Origin: Paracamarosporium sp. OC-R06-R3
Lineage: Eukaryota > Ascomycota > Dothideomycetes > Pleosporales > Didymosphaeriaceae
Direction: 5' to 3'
DNA: 64,000 nt
Assembly: GCA_019828545.1 (NCBI GenBank)
Contig: JACVRA010000189.1
Span: 1 to 64,000 of the forward strand
Shown here: in pieces, positions 35,162 through 44,946 of the stretch
Numbering within the stretch: position 1 is the first letter of the stretch
Layout: the number at the start of each line of letters is the position of its first letter
The notes under the pieces: generated by a model
The model's input: the letters and a program-made list of their open reading frames with translations, nothing else
What the model was told of the DNA's origin: nothing
Database searches by the model: none
Translations under genes and position numbers: made by a program

Positions 35162-36535
35162 TTAAAGCCGCGTATCCCTTAAGCTTTTGTTGGGACCGCT
35201 TCCTGTCCATATCGGTCTCTGCTTGTTCCTTAGTCGCATCAATTGCCGAATGCTTTCGTGAGGAAGAAGCATAAGACCTTCAACACATCCTTCGATATCC
35301 GTTGCCTTGCAGTCCGGCATGCGATACATAATAGCCTTGCTGGCACCTTGGCCTGCTTTGCTCGGCACCACAAATCGGTTGCAGGCCTCGGCCCAGAGAT
35401 CGAATGTCTTTGACGCCTGCGGAAGTCCACGAGTGACAGTCATATACTCGTGACACATACCTTGCCATTCTGTCCAGGTGACGTGGACACCACAACTTGC
35501 CGCCCGGGATGCCACGACTGCGTTACCGTCTCGCCCCCGCTCGAATTCACCCACCGCAAACCACATTGGAGGCGCTCCTGTCCAGTCACGAACAGCAGCA
35601 GGGCTGATCAACTCATGGTCAAGGCTCATTGCTCGTGCGTAGGGATGTTCACGCGGCGGTTTACTAGGCCAAACGCCATCGGAGGGAAACTCGGGCCACA
35701 AGGCTGGTTGCAGGGGCGTCAGTATATCATTTCCGTTCGGATTCAACCACGAAGGCAAGCAATCGGTCTGGTCGCACCACCCCGATACAACGGCTATTCC
35801 AGCAGGGATGGGTAAACGAATTCGTCGCCCATGGAAACGTATTGTAGGATCTACACGCTTGTTGAACTCCAATAAGAACTTGGTTAGACCAAATGCAAGG
35901 TTAACACCAGCACTGTTTCCTGCTAGAATAATCTTTGATGCCTTAGTTGGTGTGGGAAATCCCTTCGTTGCTGCTGCGGCTGCAGGCGGATTCAGCAAGC
36001 AAGCGTAGGCTAGCAAAACGTCTAATATAGGTGCGGGAAACGTATTTTGTGGGCACAGTCTATAAGAAGTGCTGGCAACCACGGTACCTGTCAGACGAGC
36101 CAGACGGACACTTGCGGCACGGTACTCGGCCGGGCTTGAAAAACTGGCCGTTTGTCAGCATTTTCGAAACACATTTATAAGGCGTTCAACCTACTAGAGC
36201 GCCCCACCGTGCATGTAAAGGATAACAGAATCGCTATCACTTTTTTTCTTTTCTCCTCGGATGAATTCGACGCCGGTGTCGACCTGGGGAAGCTCGGCAG
36301 GTGACATGAACTCATGCTCTGGGCTCTTAAGATTCCCAATCACCTCAAAAAGAGCATCTTTGAGGTCCGCTTCAGGTGGCGCAGGGAAAGTGGCATGATC
36401 GATTGATACGCCTTCCTTAGCGGCTCGCTTGCCGGAGGATTGCGCCTGTTGTTGAGAAACGGGTGTCAAAGGGAGAGATAGATATGCGCGGCATGTGTCC
36501 CGGATGATCTTTTGTTGCTCATGGATAGTTGACAT
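35162..36535 (-). CDS. Alpha/beta-hydrolase, arylacetamide deacetylase-like esterase
   Basis: Two exons (36535-36195, 36143-35162) encode 440 residues. The oxyanion-hole motif HGGAL of the hormone-sensitive-lipase family ends exon 1. An apparent TAG just after it is removed by the intron (donor GTAGGT, acceptor CCAG), which restores HGGALYFSSPAEYRAA. The nucleophile elbow is GNSAG near residue 190. A late WQGMCHEYM carries the likely catalytic His, and an acidic residue of GEFERGRDG the Asp. No signal peptide, so probably cytosolic. It should hydrolyse small carboxylic esters. Neighbours are an SDR relic and a 2OG oxygenase, so it may belong to a decayed secondary-metabolism or detoxification group (inference). 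Confidence 0.88.
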
Positions 36536-36987
36536 TTTCGCCTAAATGTGAGGGCGAGTGAGACAGAGTCTTGGTTTGGCGGGGGTACAACTGTCTACCT
36601 ATATACCTAACCGAGGTTCGGGCGTAAGTGACGTAAGCACTGGTGAATGATCCATGTAAAGTATGAAACATCTGTTCTTTATCCGCCGACCATCCACTAT
36701 TAGCCTTACCTGAATCTTTCCAATATATGTTTCGTGATTATATTTTATGAGGTAGGGGTTACAAGGAGCTATGGACTGCCTTCCTCGGCCACGCTGCTCT
36801 GCATCTTTTTGCTGCACAACGTGCAGAGTAGACTGATCTACTGTTTGCACATGGTTTAAGCGTTACTTGCGGATTGTCAAAGAACATAGCACACACATAC
36901 AAGAAACCTCAGTTTCAGTCTGATAACATGCCGTTATCAATCGATCTGTCTTACCGTAATTCCGCTGTCTTTTGTATTCATTCAAGA
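36536..36987. other. Intergenic upstream of the esterase
   Basis: About 450 bp holding the esterase promoter and the left flank of the SDR relic. No exon, RNA gene or repeat recognised. Confidence 0.35.
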
Positions 36988-38030
36988 TGCAGCCGCCGTA
37001 CCGCAGCCTAACAGCGAAGTGGCGAAACAACACATGCTCGTCCATTGACCCGAGCAAGTCAGAGTTCAATCCAGTTGGGAAGACTGTGGTCGTCACAGGC
37101 GCATTACGTGCTTCAGGGCTTATTAGAATCATTAATTCATCGCTTCTACAGCGCCGCCAACTAGATACAGGGCAGTTGTATCGGCCATGAGAGTGCAGTT
37201 GCATTCGCAAAAGCAGGCGCCAAGAATATTGTGCAGTTTGGCCGCAAGGAATCTATACTTCGAGGCACAGTAGAGTTCAAGTTGTTGTTGGGCCAGGTTT
37301 GGACCCGGTGGGTCGGCTTTAGGCTCCAAAGTGGAGCTAGGCACTGAATGTATTATAGTTACTAACCTATAGTTTTATATAGCTCTACTTATTAACAGGC
37401 CTCTTTAGGGTCATTGCGAATGTATGGTTTAGTGAAGTTAGCCAGGAGTTAGGCCTTGATGATCGATTCAAAAGTCGAACATTTCAGGTCTAAACGACAC
37501 AGAGTTGCCACGCCTTTAATCAACTACTCTTACCGCAAAAGATAATTCCCGCAGTAGAGTTGATTCTCAAGGGTTTAGTTACCACCTCCTCCTGTTTTTC
37601 CTGTCCGTAACGGATCAATATGAAGTTCAGGAGGCCACTGATGCTGTCGACACCTAGGATATCTTAATTAATCCTAAATGCGGGTCACCTCTCCTCTCCA
37701 GCACCTTTGGCCAAGACCCCACTGGAAAAATGCTGAAAAGACTACGAGGCAAACGTTAGATCAGTGACTATCGCCCTCCGAGGATGTGTGCCCAAGGCAA
37801 ACCTTGGTGCAGTACTTTAGGGCGTTACCGCCGGATCACTGGCCCTTCCGTTAAAGTTCACACCTTACCTCTGTAGATATCTCACTTTCAAGATTGCCCA
37901 GGCGAAAAGTTTGGAATACCTTTCCGCCGAGAGCCCCCACCTTTTGTGGCTTCGGTACATCCGGGCTTAGTTGATACCAATATCTTCCGTGAGTCAGGTG
38001 CTAGTGCAGACCAGCTGCCCATAGACAAAA
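36988..38030 (+). pseudogene. SDR relic, split and frameshifted
   Basis: The left piece starts with an ATG at 36988 and reads a normal SDR N-terminus (NPVGKTVVVTGA). An intron-like gap from GTGCTTC to GATACAG follows, then SCIGHESAVAFAKAGAKNIV and FGRKESIL to about 37262. The coding sequence then stops abruptly at an inverted-repeat unit. The right piece (37887-38030) shows SDR C-terminal sequence: AQAKSLEYLSAESP in one frame, then VASVHPGLVDTNIF in another, so a frameshift separates them. The catalytic Tyr-x3-Lys region is missing. The gene once resembled fungal SDRs of about 290-300 residues; it is now dead. Confidence 0.75.
37275..37370 (+). repeat. Left arm of a ~95-bp inverted repeat
   Basis: Starts GTTCAAGTTG, contains GGGCCAGGTTTGG, GGGTCGGCTTTAGGCTCC and GTGGAGCTAG, and ends near GTTACTAACCT. 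It pairs with 38150-38059 in inverted orientation, with roughly 80 % identity by eye. Confidence 0.7.
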
Positions 38031-38058
38031 GTATGTGTCTTAAATGTTTCAGAAACCA

Positions 38059-38150
38059 CAGATTAGTAACGGCACAGCCTTCAATACATAGCTCTACTCT
38101 GGAGCCTGGAGCCGACCCGCCTGGTCCCATACCTGGCCCTACACTCGAAC
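38059..38150 (-). repeat. Right arm of the inverted repeat
   Basis: Read on the minus strand it starts GTTCGAGTGTAGGGCCAGG, contains GGGTCGGCTCCAGGCTCC and GTAGAGCTATG, and ends GTTACTAATCTG, matching the left arm. The two arms enclose about 690 bp that include the SDR C-terminal relic. Likely the ends of a decayed MITE or DNA transposon, or two copies of a dispersed element. Confidence 0.7.
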
Positions 38151-38326
38151 GTTGCCTGCCAGTTTTGCATGCAAGTAAGCATAACAAAGCGTTCATTATG
38201 ACATGAGATACAAACTAAGTACGTAGTAGTCAGCTTTGTCTGTTCGTGTTTTTAGATGAAATGAATTTCAAACAGTCATCCACCCGCAGCCTCTTTCAAT
38301 TGTCCACACGCTGAAATGTAGTCTCT

Positions 38327-39446
38327 TTACTCCCCCTTCATGAGGTTTCCACCCGTGCTCTTCACACAATCCTTCCCCGATATCAGTGCCATATTCTTCT
38401 TACGTTCCCAATCCCCCGCAAGTATGTCTTCCTCTTCGTAACTCTTGCCAATTTCTTCATCAAGGATACGGCCTCCACGCAGTCGCCGCATGTTAGCATT
38501 GCTTGACGCACGAATCAGATATGCCACGCTGTATCTGTCGTGCGCTGCCTGTGCTCCCGGAGGGTATGTAACGCGATGAACATTCGATCGCAACACGCCA
38601 CCCGTCCACCGTACCATGGCATCCCCTATATTTACAACCAAGCACTTAGGCTCAAGCTTTATGTACTCCCACACCTCTCCTTTTCCATTTTCAGTGGGCG
38701 CGGAAGGTCGAAGAATCTGGAGTCCTCCAAGGACACCTGCTAGAAGCGTAATCGTACCCATGTCTGTATGAGGCAACAATGACGTGCGTCGATCGGCTTC
38801 AGATGCAATAGCAGGATATTTTATGAGGCGGATTAGCGTGCCGGACTTGAAGGCTGGGCTTTGTTTCTCGAAGAGGGTGGTTGGCGGCAAACCCAAACTC
38901 CCGGATAGCACTCGACAGATGAGTTCAACAATCGGTCCGGCATGTGTGAGGTATGAACTGAAGGCTAACAATCGATTGGCGATTGGTTTTGGATATTCCG
39001 GTGCAGGCTCTAAGCCGTTCAGTTCGTCCTGCGAAAGCATAAAGAATTCACAGCGATCCGGCTGTTTCGTCTCTGTTTTCGAAAAGCCGAGGGATTTGTA
39101 TCTTAAGAACGTCAGCCATGCATGTCCATATAATCTTATATGAAACTTACCCAACGAGCCTCTGTGGTGGCTTCGCATGGTACTTCATCTTTTCCTCTTC
39201 TGGGAGAGCCATCGTCAATTGCGCCAACTCTAGGAGAGCATCAATGTCTTGAACCAACGCCTCGCCAGCTTCGTGCTCAGATAGATCAAGCAGAAAGAAG
39301 CCGACTGAGCGACAGCTTTCAAACAAAGCCCTGGCCTCATCGATATCGTTTGCAAACAGTTTCTTCAGAGAGATCCTAGGCAATGGCGCCGAAGGCACCT
39401 CTGTGGGAAACGCAGGATAGTGAGAAAACTGATCAGAAGATGCCAT
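38327..39446 (-). CDS. 2-oxoglutarate/Fe(II)-dependent dioxygenase
   Basis: Two exons (39446-39151, 39101-38327) give 356 residues, the normal length of isopenicillin-N-synthase-like oxygenases. The N-terminal DIOX_N region includes FESCRSVGFFLLDLSEHE. The iron facial triad is His and Asp in LLPHTDMGTITLL and the distal His in RSNVHRVTYPPG, and the 2OG-binding Arg is in DRYSVAYL. All catalytic residues are therefore present. Such enzymes hydroxylate, desaturate or epoxidise small molecules in the cytosol. Next to it are the SDR relic and an esterase. The substrate is unknown. Confidence 0.92.
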
Positions 39447-40838
39447 GGTGATGAGAGTGAGAAAGTCCACTTCTTTCACTTTCGTGTAGTGAGGCAACGA
39501 CGTGCGAGACACTGGGGTGTCAGCGATTGCTTTGCACAGTACGTGCCACATGCGCTAAACCCAAATCAGTAGTCATGGGAACAGATAGCGCATGCATCTT
39601 GCCCCTGCATAAGCTCCGCCGTACATCAGAGTAAGCAAGACAACTTGGTCGCAGTAGAAAATAACTCTTGTGTGTGGCACAGCCGCATTCGTTAGAACAT
39701 GCTTAGTTGATAGTCTCCTCGGATTGTGAGTTGAGCTCATATTTGTCTTTCGTGTGTTTAGTAAACAAATAGACCTAAGAAATTAGGTAGTTGATATGAT
39801 ACTCGTCTCACTCATGGTCTTGGTTCTGCTTTGTGTAATAATCCTATAAGTCGACTACTTAACAGATGTTCAAATTGGAACTGGATCTCGCCACACTCAC
39901 GATCGCGTCGTTTCCCTGGATCAGTCATCAAATCTTCTCGGCTCTATCGTGCATAATCGCTATTTTCTAGTTGCACACTCGTTTGACTATATTATACCCA
40001 TGGTAGATGTCTTCGTAACGCATGACGAGACCAAATTTTCCGTCGTTTCCGTTAACACGGGACGTTTTTTAAAGCGTTGCTGGTTACAAGTTAAAGCCTC
40101 GGATCATATGAGGATAGGGAACACCCACAAGGAGACCTGAAGTGTAGAGTGAAGCAACTGTCAAGTCAGACACTAGACGAAGATGAAGCACGGCACGGCA
40201 CCTTTTTGGTTGTATCTGGCTCTATGCCATGTACTTCGATAACTCAGTGGCAATTTCAAATTGCTCTACTGCAAGTGTTGGCATGGCGAAGGTTAGTTAA
40301 GTTGAGTGGCGGTTTGATGGTGCACGGCATGTAGGAAGACCTCAAATTTGCTATCATTACTAATTCGGGCATACATTTAAAATGGTGAACAGGAATGAGA
40401 CGTTTATGAATTGAACATTTGTGGGAATGAATGAATGACCAAGGAAAAAGAAGCAGACGAGGACATAGACCAAATAAAATCCATGAGATGTAGATTTTGA
40501 CCAAACAACGAGAAACCACTACCCTCGAGTCTTCCTCCTAGCCTGTTCCGATAGCCGCTCTCTGTTTCATAACGCACATGGGTGTCACGGATGAGTCGCA
40601 ACCCTTGTACATTAGCCTCGCACCCGGCGCTTAGCCATCTGCATAGCCCCATCGTGGATCAGGCTACACCAAAACGTCTCCCCAAAGCGTTCACGATTTT
40701 CCCTTCTTTTCGCGTCGTATAGTTGGTTCCTCCAATTCAGTTTTGTCACCTTACCACCCTAAAACGCATCGCTCTCTGCCATCCCATGTATTTGACATCC
40801 CTGATACCTACCCTGCTACCTCCTCCAAACCCACACAC
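39447..40838. other. Intergenic, no gene recognised
   Basis: About 1.4 kb between the divergent oxygenase and membrane-protein starts. Several frames of about 60-85 codons exist, none with a domain or splice chain. The longer distance suggests two separate promoters. Confidence 0.4.
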
Positions 40839-42814
40839 ATGCCTCCCGCCCCCACAGAAAAAGTAGGCTGGTATTCCAGCCCTAAAGCCCGCGGAACATC
40901 CGACCTCCTCATCTCTTGTCTAACTACATTATCGCTTTGTGCGTGGACAGCGTACCATCCTAATATACCCACTAGAAGGGGTAAATGGGCGAGGTTAGGC
41001 CACCGGATAGTATGGATGGGCATTGCGGTTGTGGTTCCAGAGGTAGTACTTTGGTGTGCGTGGGAGCAGTGGTGGGCAGCGGGGAGGTTGAGGGATAGGG
41101 TGAATAAATTTGTAGATGGGAGTGAGGACATGGTGGAAATTGGGGTGGAGAGGTGTGGTATTGTGGAAGAGCATAGTGAAGAGGATGAGGGGAGGGAAGG
41201 AGGTGGTAGGGAATTCAGGGATCAGGGGGAAGAAACGGACGATGTGTGTGAGCGTGGGAGTCTGGATACGCAGCTTGTGGATGGAAACGTGCAGAGCATA
41301 GATCAGATCTCGCAAGCACAAAGTCCAGAGTTATCGTCTAGTAGAGAGACAGCGGAAGGGACAACGGAGGAGACAACGGAGGAGACAACGAGTGAGAACG
41401 AGAAAGCGACCGATACATCCTTGCACCACCACCCCAAACATCCCCTCACATCCTGGACCCTCTCACAATCCTTCTTCGCCCTCTCAGGCGGCTACGCCCT
41501 CCCATCCCACATCCCCACACACCCACCATTCACCCTCACAACAACCGGCATCCTCCTCCTCCTCCGCCTAAACCTCCTCCCCCAAACCTCTCCGTCCGCC
41601 ATCTCGGACAAATCCAAGGCCGACGGCATCGCAAAAGCACTCGTCTGTCTTCAGGCTGGCTGGTTCATCATTCAGGTGGTTGCTCGCGCAATTGCTCGGC
41701 TACCAATCACAACGTTGGAAATACATGTGTTGGCGCATGTGCTGTGTGCTTTTACGATCTACACGGTGTGGTTTGAGAAGGGCTACGATGTTGGCGAGCC
41801 GATTGTGCTGGAGGGAGAAATCGCGCGGGATCTCGCGGCTTTGCTTGCGCTACGATGCCATAGCGTAAGTATATCCTATTCTTGGTCAAGTGGTGACGAT
41901 GTGCTGATAGCGTGGGCTAGGAACGAAGTCGCGTGGTGAGAAGCGGGTGCGCGTGCTGCGCGGCGCCGCCGCTCGACCCGGATGTTATCACGCTGACGAG
42001 GTACCCGCCTACGCACCATTCCACATCAATATACTGGAACAAGGTGCTCATGGAGTTTGGGATCGAGCGCGAGAGACAGGGGTGCGTTGAGGGGCCTCCG
42101 TCGACGGCCGACGAGGAGCTGCATCGCGCGCAGATTGCGGGCGCGAATCGCGCTCTACGCTTCCTCGGTGCCCACGGCGTACACCTGAACTATAGGGAGT
42201 TAGATGTCTATCAGGACGACGCAGTGAAGAGGTATGTGCACGTCGATCACAATTTCACGCTGTCGGTGCGCAGTGATCTCAAGGTAGAGGGGCTTGACGC
42301 TGGGACGAGCGAGTCGAAGGAAAGGCGGGAAGATCGCCAAATATTGGTACGTGACATGATCTATAATGGGATGATGGCTTGAATGAAGAGACTGATAGAA
42401 ACGTAGATATACTGCGTCATCGCCACGCTCTACGGTGCCCTGCACCTCTCCGCCATTTCTCCGAGCCACTTCCCTACCGTGCTAGAGCACCGCTTCTGGC
42501 TCGCCTCGATAGCGACCATGATGGTGGTTCCGATCTTGCTGTTGCTCATGTTTTTGGATCCATGCCCGCGACTAACCAGGAAGATGGAATCATCTCCGAA
42601 GACGAACGGCGTGGTACGAGTGCTCAAAAAGATTGTGAGGGGACTGCTAGGAACTATCTCAATAGCACTGATGGCGACGGTGATTATGGTCGGGGCTTGT
42701 TACCCGGTTGCAAGAGGGTATGTTCTGGTGGAAAGCCTGGTTGGGTTGAGGAGCGTGGACGAAGAGGTTTATCGGATAGTAGCGTGGACGGAATGGATAC
42801 CGCATGCGGGATGA
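40839..42814 (+). CDS. Polytopic membrane protein with acidic linker, unknown function
   Basis: Three exons (40839-41864, 41921-42346, 42407-42814) encode 619 residues. I chose the ATG at 40839, since homologues in this fungal family start just before a VGWxSSPxxRGT segment; an in-frame ATG at 40743 is possible. The N-terminus holds TSDLLISCLTTLSLCAWTAY and a Trp-rich helix ending VVLWCAWEQWWAA, which mark a family widespread in asco- and basidiomycetes but uncharacterised. A long acidic Ser/Glu linker follows, with a small tandem repeat (TEETTEETT). Four or more helices occur later (AGWFIIQVVARAIARLP, HVLCAFTIYTVWF, LASIATMMVVPILLLLMFL, ISIALMATVIMVGACYP). No catalytic motif is seen. Confidence 0.82.
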
Positions 42815-42884
42815 GACCATTTTTAAGACTATGTCTTAAGCATTTATTAGAATAACGGGTGGTTTTCAGTAGTATCGCGCCGCA

Positions 42885-44030
42885 TCAACCAGCCGCATGC
42901 GCGTGGCTCTTATCACTGTTAGTTCCAGCCTTGCCTTCTCGAACGTTTCTCCGCTGCTTTTCTCGCTCTTCGTGCCCAATGTTGATGTTGAAGTGTCTAC
43001 TTCGGATTTCTTCATACATCTTCCCTGCTGTGACGCCGCTCACGGGCTCCATCCACTTCCCTGTGATATGCGTTTCTAGCTCCGCGCTCTCCACGATGAC
43101 AGGCTCATGGGCCCGCAAAACTAAGACGATGCTGTGTCGGTATCTCTTCTCCGTGCTTCCGTCCTCGGAAGCATGTAGCGGCTCAGGCGCACCATACGAC
43201 ACCACACGATGCCCACCAGCCGGATATCGAAAATTACTCAGCCTCTCTAGTTGCCTCCCGACAGTATACGTAGCTTGATGCCCCGCATACCCCCGCTCAA
43301 TCGCATTCCAGCCATGCCCACCCCAAACCTCAAGCCCTGGAACATCGCCCACGACCGCACTCAGCAGCCCCAAATCACTATGCGGCTCAGCTACGACTTT
43401 AGCCTCCCACCCTTCGTACCTAAAAATGCGAAGCATCGTCGCCGTCTTGTCCTCTTCTTTCTCGCCCATGCGCGCACAGGGTCCAACGAAGCGTCTCAGC
43501 CCTGCATCCTCTTCGCTCGACAGCCCGAGAGACGTGCTCACGCGGCCAAGCGTAGAAGATAAATGCGTGCCCATGAGGTCCCAGTAGCGCTTCGCAGGGT
43601 CCTTAAGAACATCAGGTGTGTAGGCGAGTGTGCGTAACGTGATGAATTCTTTCTCGCCAGGGATCTTAGACCAGCCTTCTTCTGTGCCAAGGCGGTGCTT
43701 CCATTTCGCTTTTTCCTCGTCAGGCGAATCGAAGAATGCCTGTACAGCACGAAAGAGGTCCAGGTACGCGGCTTCTAGGGGATGTGGACCTGGTGAGGTG
43801 GAATCAGGGGTTGCTTGGGGGAGAGTGATGGTTGTCCAGCCGTGATGGGAGAGAGTGTGTTGGTGTTCTGGGAGGACGAGAGGCAGTGGGGATGGGATGA
43901 GTGGGGGTCGAGTGTCGATTTGTATGGGTCCTGATTCAAGCTTGGAATGTCTTTTTGAACGGAGTCTTGAGATAAACCTAGAGAAGGTGGATGGGGAAGA
44001 AGATGAGGTTGTGGGTCCGGAAACAGCCAT
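42885..44030 (-). CDS. 2OG-Fe(II) oxygenase-like protein, second copy
   Basis: A single exon encodes 381 residues. The N-terminal ~50 residues are Ser/Arg-rich. The DIOX-type region starts near HGWTTITLPQ. The iron site appears as AEPHSDLGLLSAV (HxD) with the distal His in AGGHRVVSYGAP and an Arg in YRHSIVLVLRAHEP, so the fold and likely the activity are kept. It shares little sequence with the oxygenase 4 kb to the left, so it is not a recent duplicate. It converges on the membrane-protein gene with 70 bp between stops. The substrate is unknown. Confidence 0.85.
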   Translation of the reverse strand: MAVSGPTTSSSSPSTFSRFISRLRSKRHSKLESGPIQIDTRPPLIPSPLPLVLPEHQHTLSHHGWTTITLPQATPDSTSPGPHPLEAAYLDLFRAVQAFFDSPDEEKAKWKHRLGTEEGWSKIPGEKEFITLRTLAYTPDVLKDPAKRYWDLMGTHLSSTLGRVSTSLGLSSEEDAGLRRFVGPCARMGEKEEDKTATMLRIFRYEGWEAKVVAEPHSDLGLLSAVVGDVPGLEVWGGHGWNAIERGYAGHQATYTVGRQLERLSNFRYPAGGHRVVSYGAPEPLHASEDGSTEKRYRHSIVLVLRAHEPVIVESAELETHITGKWMEPVSGVTAGKMYEEIRSRHFNINIGHEEREKQRRNVREGKAGTNSDKSHAHAAG

Positions 44031-44946
44031 GTTGTGATTGGGGGAAAGTGTATTTTTCGAGGGATAGGCACAAAACAGTATAGGGGCTGCTTAGACAGGA
44101 ATTTGGTTGGGGTTGTATGTGTGGCGATAACGTGTTGTGGAATGTGAGATGAGATGGTGTATTAGTATGGTTCAAGTGACGTCACGTGAACCAAGCCACA
44201 CTGGGACATTTGCACAGCCCCGCTCACTCTTCGTAGATACGAGGCACACTTGAGCTGTTGGCTGCTCTTTCTTTTGTTGCATACAACTTATCACGAACGA
44301 ACGTATCTAAACTTGTGAAATACTGCTATGAGGTGACCTGAGGCCTAGTGGACTCTGTAAGGTGCGAAGTGTTGTTCCAGTAGGACGCTAGCCATTTCGA
44401 GAAATGCCTCAACAGCCGAGTGAGATGCGTGGTCAGATCCATGATATGCTGGATCGCGTCATTGACATTTGTATAAACGCAATGGGTCTCACACAGAGCG
44501 ATTAAGTTGGACGCAAATTGGTTGTATCGATAGTGTTGAGCATGTCGTTTCGATGTCTTGAGCTATTGCTGCATATCTCATATTCGCATCGATCGCCCAT
44601 AAACTTCGCCAAGACATGAACGCTCATGTAGCATCCCGCATCCCAATACAATGTTCTGGATCCGATCCCTACCCTGTCCTCAAAGCGCCATCAAAAACCT
44701 TAGCCGATCCTCAGAGCCCAACGTCCACAGAAAAGAAAAGGGCAATCCCTCCTTCCCCTAACCATATATAGTTCAAAATAAGCTCCCATGCAAGAAATGG
44801 CGACCAGAATTCTATTCGCACAGACCCACTCGCAATAAATGCAATGACCAGCCCAACCACACCATCGTACACACGTTGGCTCTGGAAAAGCTAACGAGTT
44901 TTCCAAAATTGCCAAAACACCCTTCATCCAACAGACAGAAGTCTGC
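44031..44946. other. Intergenic between oxygenase and DCP2
   Basis: About 900 bp holding the oxygenase promoter (left) and the DCP2 3' end (right). A CRE-like palindrome is listed separately. No exon recognised. Confidence 0.4.
44177..44188. promoter_or_regulatory. Overlapping CRE palindrome and CACGTG box
   Basis: TGACGTCA at 44177-44184 overlaps CACGTG at 44183-44188, about 150 bp upstream of the oxygenase start at 44030. TGACGTCA is the classical site of ATF/CREB-type bZIP factors and CACGTG that of bHLH factors. Use in vivo is an inference. Confidence 0.4.

Noticed and set aside
36120..36210. Stop codon inside the esterase after HGGAL (possible pseudogene)
   Set aside because: A donor GTAGGT at the stop and acceptor CCAG remove it and restore the family sequence in phase; total length divides by three.
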